From Planctomycetota bacterium (lineage in GTDB: Bacteria > Planctomycetota > UBA1135): DNA of 64,000 bases. Every line of letters begins with the position of its first letter. Position 1 is the stretch's first letter. The notes under the pieces were generated by a model. The model was not told where the DNA came from and did not search any database. It saw only the letters and a program-made list of their open reading frames with translations. Where the stretch lies: contig QQUA01000016.1 in NCBI GenBank assembly GCA_008501825.1, positions 186,001 through 250,000 of the forward strand. The letters are read 5' to 3'. A program made the position numbers and the translations under genes. This document shows, piece by piece, positions 16,771 to 25,418 of the stretch.

Positions 16771-17599
16771 TCGCCGTTTCCGGCTGCGGCGGTTGTTCCA
16801 CTTCCGCCTCGGCTTCCGGCGGAAGGATGGCGGTGACGTCCAACTCCACGCACTGGCAGGGGCAATCCAGCCATTCGGCCAGCGAAGGCCGAGTTCGCCC
16901 CTCTTCGCCGGAAATGGCTTCCTTGATGTAAGTGCCGTGAGCCGAACGCACCCGGATTAGCCAATCGGGCGAATCGGCTTCCGGCCCGTCTACCGCCTCA
17001 AAGTGGACCAATTCCAACCAGCGCTTGCGATCTAGATCGGCCCGGCGGTGAACCACCCGCTTGGGGGTTCCCTGCAAGATGTCGAAGCGCCCGCGATCGG
17101 CGATTTCCTGCCACCGCCGAGCCACGTCTTCCTCTTTCACCGGCCGCTGGCAACGAATCCTGGCTTGGTATTCCTTCGGACAGCGAGTTTCTTTCAACTC
17201 CACCACCCGTTTGCGGCCGCAGAATTTCAGGCCGAAGATTTCCATCCGGCCTTCCGCCCGACGATTGACTTCGTCGGCCAGCGCCTGGAGATCGATGTTC
17301 GGGCGCTTCGCCTTCAAGACTTCGAACACGAAGGGGCGGCCGTCGCCCAGCATGCGCACGTCGATATCTTCTCGGCCGGCGCCGTGGAATTTATTGCGAC
17401 GGCCTTTGAATCGCGGCATTGCCACTCGGGCGATCAACTCCTGGACCGAATCCCGAGTCAGCTTGCCGAAGCCCTCACAACGGTCGCATCCCCGTCCCTT
17501 GCACTCGGGGCAATAAAAAATGGTTTGCGGCAAATCGCGAACGAGTTTGCGATAACGCCCCTCGAAAAGGACGCGAACCGGTTCCTGGCGAGTTTCCAT
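16739..17599 (-). CDS. Pus10-type tRNA pseudouridine synthase (archaeal/eukaryotic family) in a bacterium
   Basis: A 286-residue protein whose core matches Pus10, the enzyme that makes pseudouridine 54/55 in archaeal tRNA. Signatures are GAGREDIDVRMLGDGRPF (catalytic Asp78 in the RED triplet), QGTPKRVVHRRADL and GTYIKEAISGEEGRTRPS followed by ELDV. Residues 30-41 hold four cysteines (C-x2-C-x4-C-x2-C), a probable zinc knuckle. The N-terminal THUMP-containing part of archaeal Pus10 is missing; the family is usually near 400 residues. The last 25 residues are a Glu/Pro-rich tail. Bacteria normally use TruB for U55; none is visible in this window. The gene is divergent from lgt (48 nt between starts). 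Confidence 0.88.
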   Translation of the reverse strand: METRQEPVRVLFEGRYRKLVRDLPQTIFYCPECKGRGCDRCEGFGKLTRDSVQELIARVAMPRFKGRRNKFHGAGREDIDVRMLGDGRPFVFEVLKAKRPNIDLQALADEVNRRAEGRMEIFGLKFCGRKRVVELKETRCPKEYQARIRCQRPVKEEDVARRWQEIADRGRFDILQGTPKRVVHRRADLDRKRWLELVHFEAVDGPEADSPDWLIRVRSAHGTYIKEAISGEEGRTRPSLAEWLDCPCQCVELDVTAILPPEAEAEVEQPPQPETATKTSSQESER

Positions 17600-17647
17600 G
17601 GCGGCTGAGTTTTGGCGGACTTCCCGAGGCGAGGCTAGGATGCGGCC

Positions 17648-18640
17648 GTGTGGCCGGAAATCTTCTCTTTTGAACTGTTCGGTCGGGAGTTTCCTTTGCG
17701 AAGCTTCGGACTGTTTGTGGCCGCCGGTTTTCTGATCGGCATTTGGTACGGAACACGCCTATCCAGGCGCTTTGGTAGCGACCCGCAGCACGACCACGAG
17801 AAGGTTCCGGACATTGCCTGGTGGTTGCTGATCGGGATCGTCGGCGGGGCCCGGCTGGCTTATGTCCTGGTCAATTTCGATTACTACCTGGACCACCCCC
17901 TGGAAGCTTTCGCCATTTGGAAAGGCGGCCTGGTCATGTACGGGGGGCTGATTTTAGCCGTGGTCCTGGGCTTCTGGAAGGTCCGGACCTCGCGAATGGA
18001 CCCCTGGCAGACCGCCGACTACGGGCTGACCGCCGGATTCCTCGGCCAGGGCATCGGCCGCTGGGGCTGCCTGGCGGTGGGCGATGATTACGGTTCTCCG
18101 ACCGACGTGCCTTGGGGCATCCGCATCCCAGATCCCCTCCCCGAAGGCTCCTTGTTTCCGCCGGAATTAGTCGGCGAAGTGGTCCATCCCACGCAGCTCT
18201 ATATGTCTTTGAAGGCTTTCTTGTTGTTCGGCCTCGGCATGTGGATGTTGCACCGGCCGCGTAAATTCAAAGGCGCCGTGTTTTGCGTGCTGCTGGCAGG
18301 TTATTCGGTACTGCGCTTTCTCATCGAATTCGTCCGTTACGACTCCATCGCTCGCGGCGGCATCTTCAAGGCCGGCCACCGTCCGGAAGACGTACGCCTG
18401 AAGTTGCAAGAGTTGGGCGTGGCCGATGCTGCCGGCAAGATCATCGATCCGGCTCAATACCAACGATATTTGGCCGAAGGCATGGAAGGAATTCATCCCG
18501 AGTTGCTTCTGTCGACTTCTCAATTGGTCGGTTTGGCCATGCTACCGCTGGCGGTATTGCTGTACTTCTATTTGTCCCGGCGCCCGAATAACCAATACGC
18601 GGATCCCAAAGACGCCATGGGCGTCCGCCCGAAAACTTAA
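17648..18640 (+). CDS. lgt: Prolipoprotein diacylglyceryl transferase
   Basis: Transfers diacylglyceryl from phosphatidylglycerol to the lipobox cysteine of prelipoproteins in the inner membrane, in line with the several lipoproteins encoded nearby. The 330-residue protein has about seven membrane segments. Family motifs are present in variant form: WKGGLVMYGGL (Tyr98 where E. coli has His103), GRWGCLAVGDDYG (Arg138 kept, Cys141 where E. coli has an essential Asn) and HPTQLY. An extra hydrophilic stretch of about 55 residues (from GIFKAGHRPED) is inserted before the last membrane helix. The start is a GTG. The next gene follows after 5 nt. Confidence 0.9.
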   Translation: MWPEIFSFELFGREFPLRSFGLFVAAGFLIGIWYGTRLSRRFGSDPQHDHEKVPDIAWWLLIGIVGGARLAYVLVNFDYYLDHPLEAFAIWKGGLVMYGGLILAVVLGFWKVRTSRMDPWQTADYGLTAGFLGQGIGRWGCLAVGDDYGSPTDVPWGIRIPDPLPEGSLFPPELVGEVVHPTQLYMSLKAFLLFGLGMWMLHRPRKFKGAVFCVLLAGYSVLRFLIEFVRYDSIARGGIFKAGHRPEDVRLKLQELGVADAAGKIIDPAQYQRYLAEGMEGIHPELLLSTSQLVGLAMLPLAVLLYFYLSRRPNNQYADPKDAMGVRPKT

Positions 18641-18645
18641 CGGCG

Positions 18646-19629
18646 ATGGTCTTCGTAGCCGGGATCGACGAAGCAGGCTACGGCCCGCGGCTCGGTCCTT
18701 TGGTTCTGGGGTATTCCTGGTTTCGGCTGCCCCAAGCCGAGCTGGATCTTTGGCAAGCCCTGGAAGAAGTCGTGGCCCGAAAACCTGGCCGCCACGACCG
18801 GCGATTGCAAGTAAACGATTCCAAAATCGTCAACAGCGGCGTTCGAGGTCGCGACCGCTTGGAGCGATCGGTAGCCGCTTTTCATCGTTTGCTGCAGCCA
18901 CAAGCCGATCTTCGCCAATGGATTTTGCAAGCGCCGTCCGGTTCGAGTTCCTGGTTTCAGAAAGCACCATGGCTGGCGGATTGGCTGGCGGTTTCCGGTA
19001 AAGAGAAAAGCCCGCCGATTCCGTTGTGCCCGAGCCCGGACTCAGATCGAGTGGAGTTGGATCATCATTTGTTGAAACGATGCGTAGAAAAAGCCGGGAT
19101 CCAATTGGTCGGATTTGGAGTGCGGGTGGTTTCGGCCGGGGAATGGAATCATCTTGTGCAAACCTGCGGAGGCAAGGGGGCCGCATTGTTTCAAGTCACC
19201 ATGGAAGTGGTCCGGCATCTGCTGCAACGAAGCGGCGATGCAGGCTTGCGCTTGGAATTGGATCGGCATGGAGCCCGCCGCAGCTATGGCCCGCTATTAA
19301 AAAATGCCTTGCAACCGAATCAGCTCGAAGTGCATCAAGAACGGGTGGGAGGCTCCACCTACACCCTGCACTTTGAAGACCGTGAGGTGCAGATTCGTTT
19401 CCAGGAAGGAGCGGATTTGCGCTACTTTCCGGTGTCCTTGGCATCCATGGCAGCAAAACTTACCCGGGAGCGGGTCATGGATTTTTTCAACGCTTATTTT
19501 TGCAAGCACATGCCGGATCTAAAACCAACCAAGGGCTATGCCATGGACGCCAAGCGCTGGCTGGCCGACGTGGGTGACCGCTTACCTCAATGGGGAGTTT
19601 CCCCTCAGACCTTGATTCGCAATCTCTAG
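18646..19629 (+). CDS. Divergent ribonuclease HII-like protein
   Basis: A 327-residue protein with an RNase HII/HIII core. The N-terminal motif GIDEAGYGPRLGPLV has the two catalytic acids Asp8 and Glu9 but Tyr in place of the usual Arg of DEAGRG. VNDSK matches the DSK motif, LELDRHG supplies the probable third acid, and GADLRYFPVSLASMAAKLTR matches the region carrying the fourth acid and AS-x-x-AK. RNase HII removes ribonucleotides misincorporated in DNA. The family is usually about 200-220 residues; here roughly 100 extra residues lie between the DSK motif and the third acid. It is probably co-transcribed with lgt. Because the Arg/Gly motif that recognises the ribonucleotide is altered, specificity may differ. 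Confidence 0.75.
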   Translation: MVFVAGIDEAGYGPRLGPLVLGYSWFRLPQAELDLWQALEEVVARKPGRHDRRLQVNDSKIVNSGVRGRDRLERSVAAFHRLLQPQADLRQWILQAPSGSSSWFQKAPWLADWLAVSGKEKSPPIPLCPSPDSDRVELDHHLLKRCVEKAGIQLVGFGVRVVSAGEWNHLVQTCGGKGAALFQVTMEVVRHLLQRSGDAGLRLELDRHGARRSYGPLLKNALQPNQLEVHQERVGGSTYTLHFEDREVQIRFQEGADLRYFPVSLASMAAKLTRERVMDFFNAYFCKHMPDLKPTKGYAMDAKRWLADVGDRLPQWGVSPQTLIRNL

Positions 19630-21659
19630 GAGGAAAGGGAGGTTTGGGGAACTTCGCCGGGCCCGGTTTTGCCGGCGCCCAAAGCCCGCCGGACCCCTAC
19701 CGCAAGGTCCTTGGCCAGCAAGGGTTTGTTCAAGAAACCTTGGATGCCCAAGGCTCTGGCTTGGGTTTGATCGATGATGTCACTGAATCCCGAACAAAGC
19801 AGGATCGGGACGTCATTGCGAATTTCTTTCACTCTTTTGGCCATCTCCACGCCGGAAAATTGAGGCATAGTCATGTCGGTCAAGACTAAATCGTATTCGT
19901 TCGGGTGCTCCTGAAATTCCTTTAAAGCATCTACCGGACTGGAGAATGCGGTTACCCGGTATCCGAATTTTTCCAGCATCTGCTTTTCCAAAGTCACGAT
20001 GGCTTCCACGTCATCTACCGCCAAGATGCGTTCATTTCCTCCCGGGATCTTGGAGCGCTTGGCCGCCCGCTCTCCAAGACGCTCTGCCGGAGCGCAGGGG
20101 AAATAAACCGAAACTTCGGTTCCTTCACCCACCGAACTGCGCACTCGAATGTGGCCGCGGTAGCCGGTTACGATTCCGTGAACCACCGACAAGCCGAGTC
20201 CGGTACCGTCCTCTTTACCCTTGGTGGTGAAATACGGCTCAAAGATCCGATCGATGACGGTCTCGGAGATTCCCACTCCGGAATCCAATACGGTTAACTC
20301 CACGAATTTACCCGGGCTGGCTTCCGAGTTCTTGGGAAGGTCATCTGCGGTAAGCTCGGTATTCTTCAGGAAAATCCGCAGCGTGCCTCCTTTATCCTGC
20401 ATGGCGTGATAGGCGTTGGTGCATAGGTTCATCACCACTTGATTGATTTGAGTGATGTCGGCTAATACCACACCGCAATCATCGTCTACGTCTTCTTCGA
20501 TGTGAACGTGGGAAGGAATCGAAATTCGCAAGAATTTCACCGATTCCTTCACTAAGGGGCTGAGCTTCAAAGGCCGAACCTCTTGTTCCGATTGGCGGCT
20601 GAAGGCGAGGATTTGTTTGATCAAATCCTTGGCTCGATTGGCGGCTTGCATGGAAGCTTCCTGATTTTCACGCACGAAACTGGAATCGGGAAGATCTTCC
20701 AACACCAACTCGCCGTAGCCCATGATCGCACTCAGCAGGTTGTTGAAGTCATGGGCGATGCCGCCGGCCAATACACCCAAGGCTTCGATCCGCTGCGAAG
20801 CCTCCAGTTGCCGTTGAATCCGCCGCACCTCGGTGACGTTTTTCAAACTGTATACGACCCCGTCCAAGTTGCCCTGACCGGTAAATTTCGGCGAAGCGGA
20901 GATGTTCACCACCAGGTTCCGGTTTGGGTGTTCGATATCTCCGTGATGAGCCTTGTGATCGATCAAGGTCTTCTTCACCGGACAACCGAAACAAGGGGCG
21001 TCCGCACCTCGAAATATCTCGAAGCAGTTCCGGCCTTCTACTTCACTCAACGGGCGATTTAACAAGGTGCCGGTGGCTTGATTGGCTCTTTGGATGCGAA
21101 AATCCTTGCTCAAGGTCATCACCGGATCTTGGATAGCATGGAAGATCTCGGAGAAATCGCTTTCTACTCGAGCCAGCCTGGCTTGCTGAACTTGAAGCTC
21201 CCGCATCTTCTTGTCCAATTTGCGGGAAACGGTTTGCCGGTGCCATTGCTGAAAATGATTCCGGGATAATTCAGCTTCCATTTCCACTTCTTGACCTGCG
21301 TTCAGAACTTCTCGGATGACGGCGGCCAGTTTTCCAGGTTCCAGCGGCTTGATCAAAAAGCGTTCGGCTCCCAGCGCCAGGGCCAAGGCTTCATCCCGGG
21401 ATTCGGTATAAGTGGCGGTGTAAAAAATTACCGGAATGGATTTCAAATCATCGTCGGTCTTCATGATTCGACAAAGTTCGAAACCGTCCATCTCCGGCAT
21501 CAAAATATCCGAAATCACTAAATCTACGGGCTGGCGCCGGAGGAGGCTCAAGGCTTCCTTGCCGTTGCAGCAACTGGAAGTGTCATACCCTTGACCCTTT
21601 AAGGCCTTGACCAACATGACCCGGGAATCATCCGTGTCTTCTACAACTAAAACCCTCAT
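19626..21659 (-). CDS. Hybrid histidine kinase: REC-PAS-HisKA-HATPase-REC
   Basis: A 677-residue cytosolic two-component protein. Domains in order: a receiver (1-125, phosphoacceptor Asp51 in ISDILMPEMDG), a coiled-coil linker (about 140-190), a PAS domain (about 190-310) containing a CFGCP cysteine motif, HisKA with GGIAHDFNNLLSAIMGYGEL (phosphoacceptor His), an HATPase with GTGLGLSVV, and a C-terminal receiver (about 550-670, LVLTDMTMPQFSG). No membrane segments are present. The PAS CxxC motif could bind a redox group. It overlaps the upstream single-domain receiver gene by 4 nt (ATGA), so the three genes 19626-25152 form one operon. Its last codons overlap the end of the convergent RNase HII-like gene by 4 nt. 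Confidence 0.92.
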   Translation of the reverse strand: MRVLVVEDTDDSRVMLVKALKGQGYDTSSCCNGKEALSLLRRQPVDLVISDILMPEMDGFELCRIMKTDDDLKSIPVIFYTATYTESRDEALALALGAERFLIKPLEPGKLAAVIREVLNAGQEVEMEAELSRNHFQQWHRQTVSRKLDKKMRELQVQQARLARVESDFSEIFHAIQDPVMTLSKDFRIQRANQATGTLLNRPLSEVEGRNCFEIFRGADAPCFGCPVKKTLIDHKAHHGDIEHPNRNLVVNISASPKFTGQGNLDGVVYSLKNVTEVRRIQRQLEASQRIEALGVLAGGIAHDFNNLLSAIMGYGELVLEDLPDSSFVRENQEASMQAANRAKDLIKQILAFSRQSEQEVRPLKLSPLVKESVKFLRISIPSHVHIEEDVDDDCGVVLADITQINQVVMNLCTNAYHAMQDKGGTLRIFLKNTELTADDLPKNSEASPGKFVELTVLDSGVGISETVIDRIFEPYFTTKGKEDGTGLGLSVVHGIVTGYRGHIRVRSSVGEGTEVSVYFPCAPAERLGERAAKRSKIPGGNERILAVDDVEAIVTLEKQMLEKFGYRVTAFSSPVDALKEFQEHPNEYDLVLTDMTMPQFSGVEMAKRVKEIRNDVPILLCSGFSDIIDQTQARALGIQGFLNKPLLAKDLAVGVRRALGAGKTGPGEVPQTSLSS

Positions 21660-22042
21660 TTCGAGTCTCCTAAGATCTGTTTCAATTGATGAATGACCGA
21701 CATTGGATCGATGGGCTTTTCGATGTAACCATCACACCCCAACTTCAACAATTTTTCGCGATCTCCCGCCATGGCATAGGAGGTCATGGCAATGATCGGG
21801 ATGTCCGCCACCGGGCCGGCTTGAGCCCGGATCCTTTGCAAAACTTCCGTACCTTCAATATCCGGCAATTGAATGTCCAAGATGATGAAATCTGGAAGCA
21901 ACTGCTCCGCCTTTTCAACGCCCAAAGCCCCACTGGCCGCCCATTCACATCCATAGCCGGCATTTTGAAGCAGGCGGGTGATCAAAATCATGTTGTCTTC
22001 ATTGTCTTCGATCACCAAAGCCGTTTTTCGTTCCATCTGCAT
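21656..22042 (-). CDS. Stand-alone response-regulator receiver domain
   Basis: A 128-residue single receiver domain. The phosphoacceptor is Asp56 in FIILDIQLPDIEG, the acidic pair is IEDNED, and the conserved Lys is in YIEKPIDP. There is no output domain, so it probably shuttles phosphate between the two flanking kinases or acts by protein contact. It overlaps both neighbours (1 nt upstream, 4 nt downstream), which implies tightly coupled translation and a shared signalling path. Confidence 0.92.
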   Translation of the reverse strand: MQMERKTALVIEDNEDNMILITRLLQNAGYGCEWAASGALGVEKAEQLLPDFIILDIQLPDIEGTEVLQRIRAQAGPVADIPIIAMTSYAMAGDREKLLKLGCDGYIEKPIDPMSVIHQLKQILGDSK

Positions 22043-25000
22043 TAGATCACCAACTCCGCCTCCCTGAGGTGCAAGGGAATCCTCAAGCCAAAAGTGCTTC
22101 CCGCCCCCAGCTCGCTCTCGACAAAGACTTGTCCCTGAAGCAGTTCTTCTGCGATTTTCTTGGTTAAGTAGAGCCCCAAGCCGGTGCCGCCCGCCTTCAC
22201 TCGAAGGTGAGAGTCCAAACGCTCGAAGGCCTCGAACAACTTGATTTCATCTTCTTTGGAAATCCCGATACCGGTATCGATCACCTGGATTTCCACTCCA
22301 TCGTCCAAAGGCCCCACTTTCACGGTGATGCCGCCGTCCTCGGTAAACTTCACCGCGTTACTCAAATAATTCAGCAGGCACTGCAGCAATCTGCGGCGCT
22401 CACTGAATATTTCCGGATTGCATTCCGCCTCGACTTCGAGGGTCAAGTTTTTGGCCTCGGCCTGTCCGCGAACGGTATCCACCGCCTGTTTCAACACCTC
22501 GTGGAGAAAGAAATGGCTCGGGGAAGAATCCAGGCGCCCCGCCTCGATCTTGGAAATGTCGATGACGTCGGAGATCAGGCTGAGCAAGTGATTTCCGGAG
22601 CGGTGAATTCGTTCCAGCGAATCCCGCTGCTCCTCGTCAATTTCTCCGAGGATGCCCTGCAAGAACAGGCCGCTGAATCCAATGATCGAATTCAAAGGCG
22701 TTCTCAGTTCGTGGGACATCGAGGCGATGAACATGGATTTCAAGCGATCCAGTTCCTGCAGCCTCAGGTTGGATTCCTGCAATTCTTGCTGCACCCTGGC
22801 CAGTTCCGAGATATCCGCAATGGTACCGCGAGATAGCCAAGGTTCGCCATTGGGATGGAATAGGGTGCTGTAAGTCTCCCGTACGAATTTAATCCTTCCC
22901 TCCGGCATTTTCAGCCGATAGACCTGTTCGTAATTCTCCTGGGTGTGCAAAAACTTGCCGTAGGTTTGGTTGACGATTTCCTGATCCTCCGGATGAACCA
23001 GAGATTGAAAAACTTGATAATCCGGCGAGCAGGAAGAAGCCTCCAGTTCAAAGATTCGATAGATTTCATCGGACCAGAACAGCCGGTCATGATCCCGATC
23101 CAATTCCCAGTGGCCCATTTGGGCGATTTTTTCCGCCTCCTTTAAGCGGCCCTCACTTTCGAGCAGCTTTTCATTGACCTGTTGGAGAGCCCTTTCGGTT
23201 TCTCGAATCTCGGTGATATCCACCGCCACTTCCAGGCGAACCCAACGGCCGTCGGGCCATCGTATCGCCTGATCGCGGCACTGATACCAACGCTTGTGAG
23301 TGGAGTCATATTCTTCCCGAACGTGAACCCCGGTCGGAAGCCCCGAGGCATCCAATAATTTGGGGTTGGTGCAATCGGAACACGGGTCTTTACCGTCGCC
23401 TTGCAGGACGGCCCAGCATTTCCGCCCAAGGGCATCTCCCCACATTCGGCGGCCACACTCGTTCATGAAAAGCAATTCATGATCGTCCATATCCGCCACA
23501 TAGACCAAGGCATCCAAGCCATTCAATACGGTTTCGAAGCGATGCCTCGAAGCTTCTGCCGCCTTTTGCGCTTTTCTCCGCCTCGAAGTCTCCGAAGCAA
23601 TCACAACAAAATTATTGATGGAGCGGGCGAAGTTCCTTTCATCCACGCTCCAATTTCGCATCGGCCCGCGATGTTCATGACAGATCACTCCCAACAGTTG
23701 ACCTCCGACTTGAAGCGGAACGTCCAACATGGAAGTGATACCCAGAGGCTCGAGATAAACCTCCCGGAAGGAGGCGGTCCGGGGATCGTGCCAAGCATCG
23801 GAAGCTGCAATGGGGATTTCCTGCTTGAGGGCGCGGAAATATTCGGGGAAATCGCTAGCAAAGAGTTCCCAACCTGAATCGTGCCCAGGAATCTGGCGAT
23901 CGTACAACTCTTCGCAGTGGATAAGGCTTTGCTCCGCATCAAACAACCAAATGGAAACGCGATCGATATCCAAACCTTCCGAGGCGGCTTCAGAAATTTC
24001 CGCATAAGCCGCTTTCAAATTCCCGCTGGTCAATTTTTGCGATTGCGCCAGCTTGGCCAGGGCGTCCTGAAGCCGCTTTCGCCGGGCTTGGCGATCGGAT
24101 TCCCGGGCTTCCGTTTCTTTGAATGAATCGATGTCCAGGTGTACCCCAACCAAGCGAGTGCCCTTGCCGCCGGCATCCCGGTGCGCCGCTTTGCCGATCC
24201 CCTGAATCCACTTCCACTTTCCCTCCGCGGTCTTCATGCGGAACTCACTGCGGCAAGCATCGGTTCGGCCATCGACGTGATCCTCAAGTGCTTGCTGAAG
24301 TTTGGGCAAATCGTCCGGATGAACCAGTTCGGTCAATCGTCGCATCGAAGCACCGAATGCTTCATCCAATTGCTGAGGCGTATAACCCAGCATGGTGTTC
24401 CAAATCTCCCCGGTAACCAGATCGTCACTCTCCACCGACCAATCCCACAATCCGGCATTGGCCCCCCACAAAGCCATGTCCAATCTTTGCCGCTGGAAGT
24501 TCAGGCTCTTTTCCGACTCGCGACGATCGGTTACGTCTTCGACCGCAGCAATAAAGCCCTGCAACGCTCCCTGCTGATCGTGCAAGGCCGAGACCGTAGT
24601 ATTCGCCCATCGGTTTTGTCCGTTTTTGTGCACGAATCTCTTTTCCAGAGAGATTTGGTCCTGCTCACCCTTTTCCAAGACCTGGACCGCCTGACGAGTG
24701 GCTTCCAAATCTTCGATGAAGGTAACTTTCAACAAACTCTTTCCGCGCAGCTCATCCCCGCTGTAGCCGAGCATGGAGCAGAACCGCCGATTGAAATCCA
24801 CGAAACGACCGTCGGGATCGGTTTTGACCATGCCGATCGGAGCCTGCTCGAAGGCCCGGCGAAATCGGTCTTCACTCAACCACAGGGCATCTTCCGTCTG
24901 TTCCCGGAGTCGCCGTTCTTGTTGCAGCCGCTTTCGGTGAACCCAAGCAAACAAGAAAATCGAAATGGCGAGGGCGAGCCAGGGAAAGACGGCCCAAAAG

Positions 25001-25152
25001 CCCACCGGGAAAGCGGCCGAGCCGTTCTCTGCCAAAGGAAGCCAAGGGCCGAATACATGCAACCGAGCGCCAAAGTGTAAAGGAGAAAATGTAATCGAAG
25101 CCCGTCCCTGCCTGAGGCATGAATGCTCGGTGCAAAAACAAAGAGGGGACAC
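22042..25152 (-). CDS. Membrane-linked multi-PAS/GAF sensor histidine kinase
   Basis: A protein of about 1036 residues. One transmembrane helix (about 50-68, LALAISIFLFAWV) is followed by PAS (about 90-215), a second PAS (about 225-345), a GAF domain (about 370-530), a third PAS with a CSDC cysteine pair (about 540-650), a fourth PAS (about 675-795), HisKA (SMSHELRTPLNSIIGF) and HATPase (VIDTGIGIS, GTGLGLYL). This is the input kinase of the three-gene relay. The start is uncertain: the longest frame begins with a GTG at 25152, and the N-terminal 40 residues look atypical, so a later TTG or GTG just before the membrane helix is possible. The region 25153-25418 upstream holds only a terminator and no gene. 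Confidence 0.9.
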   Translation of the reverse strand: MSPLCFCTEHSCLRQGRASITFSPLHFGARLHVFGPWLPLAENGSAAFPVGFWAVFPWLALAISIFLFAWVHRKRLQQERRLREQTEDALWLSEDRFRRAFEQAPIGMVKTDPDGRFVDFNRRFCSMLGYSGDELRGKSLLKVTFIEDLEATRQAVQVLEKGEQDQISLEKRFVHKNGQNRWANTTVSALHDQQGALQGFIAAVEDVTDRRESEKSLNFQRQRLDMALWGANAGLWDWSVESDDLVTGEIWNTMLGYTPQQLDEAFGASMRRLTELVHPDDLPKLQQALEDHVDGRTDACRSEFRMKTAEGKWKWIQGIGKAAHRDAGGKGTRLVGVHLDIDSFKETEARESDRQARRKRLQDALAKLAQSQKLTSGNLKAAYAEISEAASEGLDIDRVSIWLFDAEQSLIHCEELYDRQIPGHDSGWELFASDFPEYFRALKQEIPIAASDAWHDPRTASFREVYLEPLGITSMLDVPLQVGGQLLGVICHEHRGPMRNWSVDERNFARSINNFVVIASETSRRRKAQKAAEASRHRFETVLNGLDALVYVADMDDHELLFMNECGRRMWGDALGRKCWAVLQGDGKDPCSDCTNPKLLDASGLPTGVHVREEYDSTHKRWYQCRDQAIRWPDGRWVRLEVAVDITEIRETERALQQVNEKLLESEGRLKEAEKIAQMGHWELDRDHDRLFWSDEIYRIFELEASSCSPDYQVFQSLVHPEDQEIVNQTYGKFLHTQENYEQVYRLKMPEGRIKFVRETYSTLFHPNGEPWLSRGTIADISELARVQQELQESNLRLQELDRLKSMFIASMSHELRTPLNSIIGFSGLFLQGILGEIDEEQRDSLERIHRSGNHLLSLISDVIDISKIEAGRLDSSPSHFFLHEVLKQAVDTVRGQAEAKNLTLEVEAECNPEIFSERRRLLQCLLNYLSNAVKFTEDGGITVKVGPLDDGVEIQVIDTGIGISKEDEIKLFEAFERLDSHLRVKAGGTGLGLYLTKKIAEELLQGQVFVESELGAGSTFGLRIPLHLREAELVI

Positions 25153-25335
25153 TTTGAACTCCGCTGAAATGGCTTATCGACCTCCCAGAAAAACCGCTCG
25201 CGGACGGGAAACTCCGAGACCGGTCAACCAGGCTCAGCTCATCCCGAAACTGCATCATATACCATCCACGGCGGGATCCCTTTCACCCCATAAGCTTTCT
25301 TAGAACCTCGGAATTGAGCTTTGGATAAAAGCGCG

Positions 25336-25369
25336 GAAAGACCCGGCGAAACCGATCGCCGGGCCTTTC
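25336..25369 (-). terminator. Terminator of the Tex-like gene
   Basis: An inverted repeat gaaagacccggcga / tcgccgggcctttc (one mismatch), followed on the minus strand by CGCGCTTTTATCC. It lies about 50 nt beyond the stop of the Tex-like gene. On the plus strand tttct gives a weak second direction. Confidence 0.6.
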
Positions 25370-25418
25370 TCAGTCGGCCTGAAGAGGGCTATCAGGCCGC
25401 AGGGCAAAAGCGTGAAAT

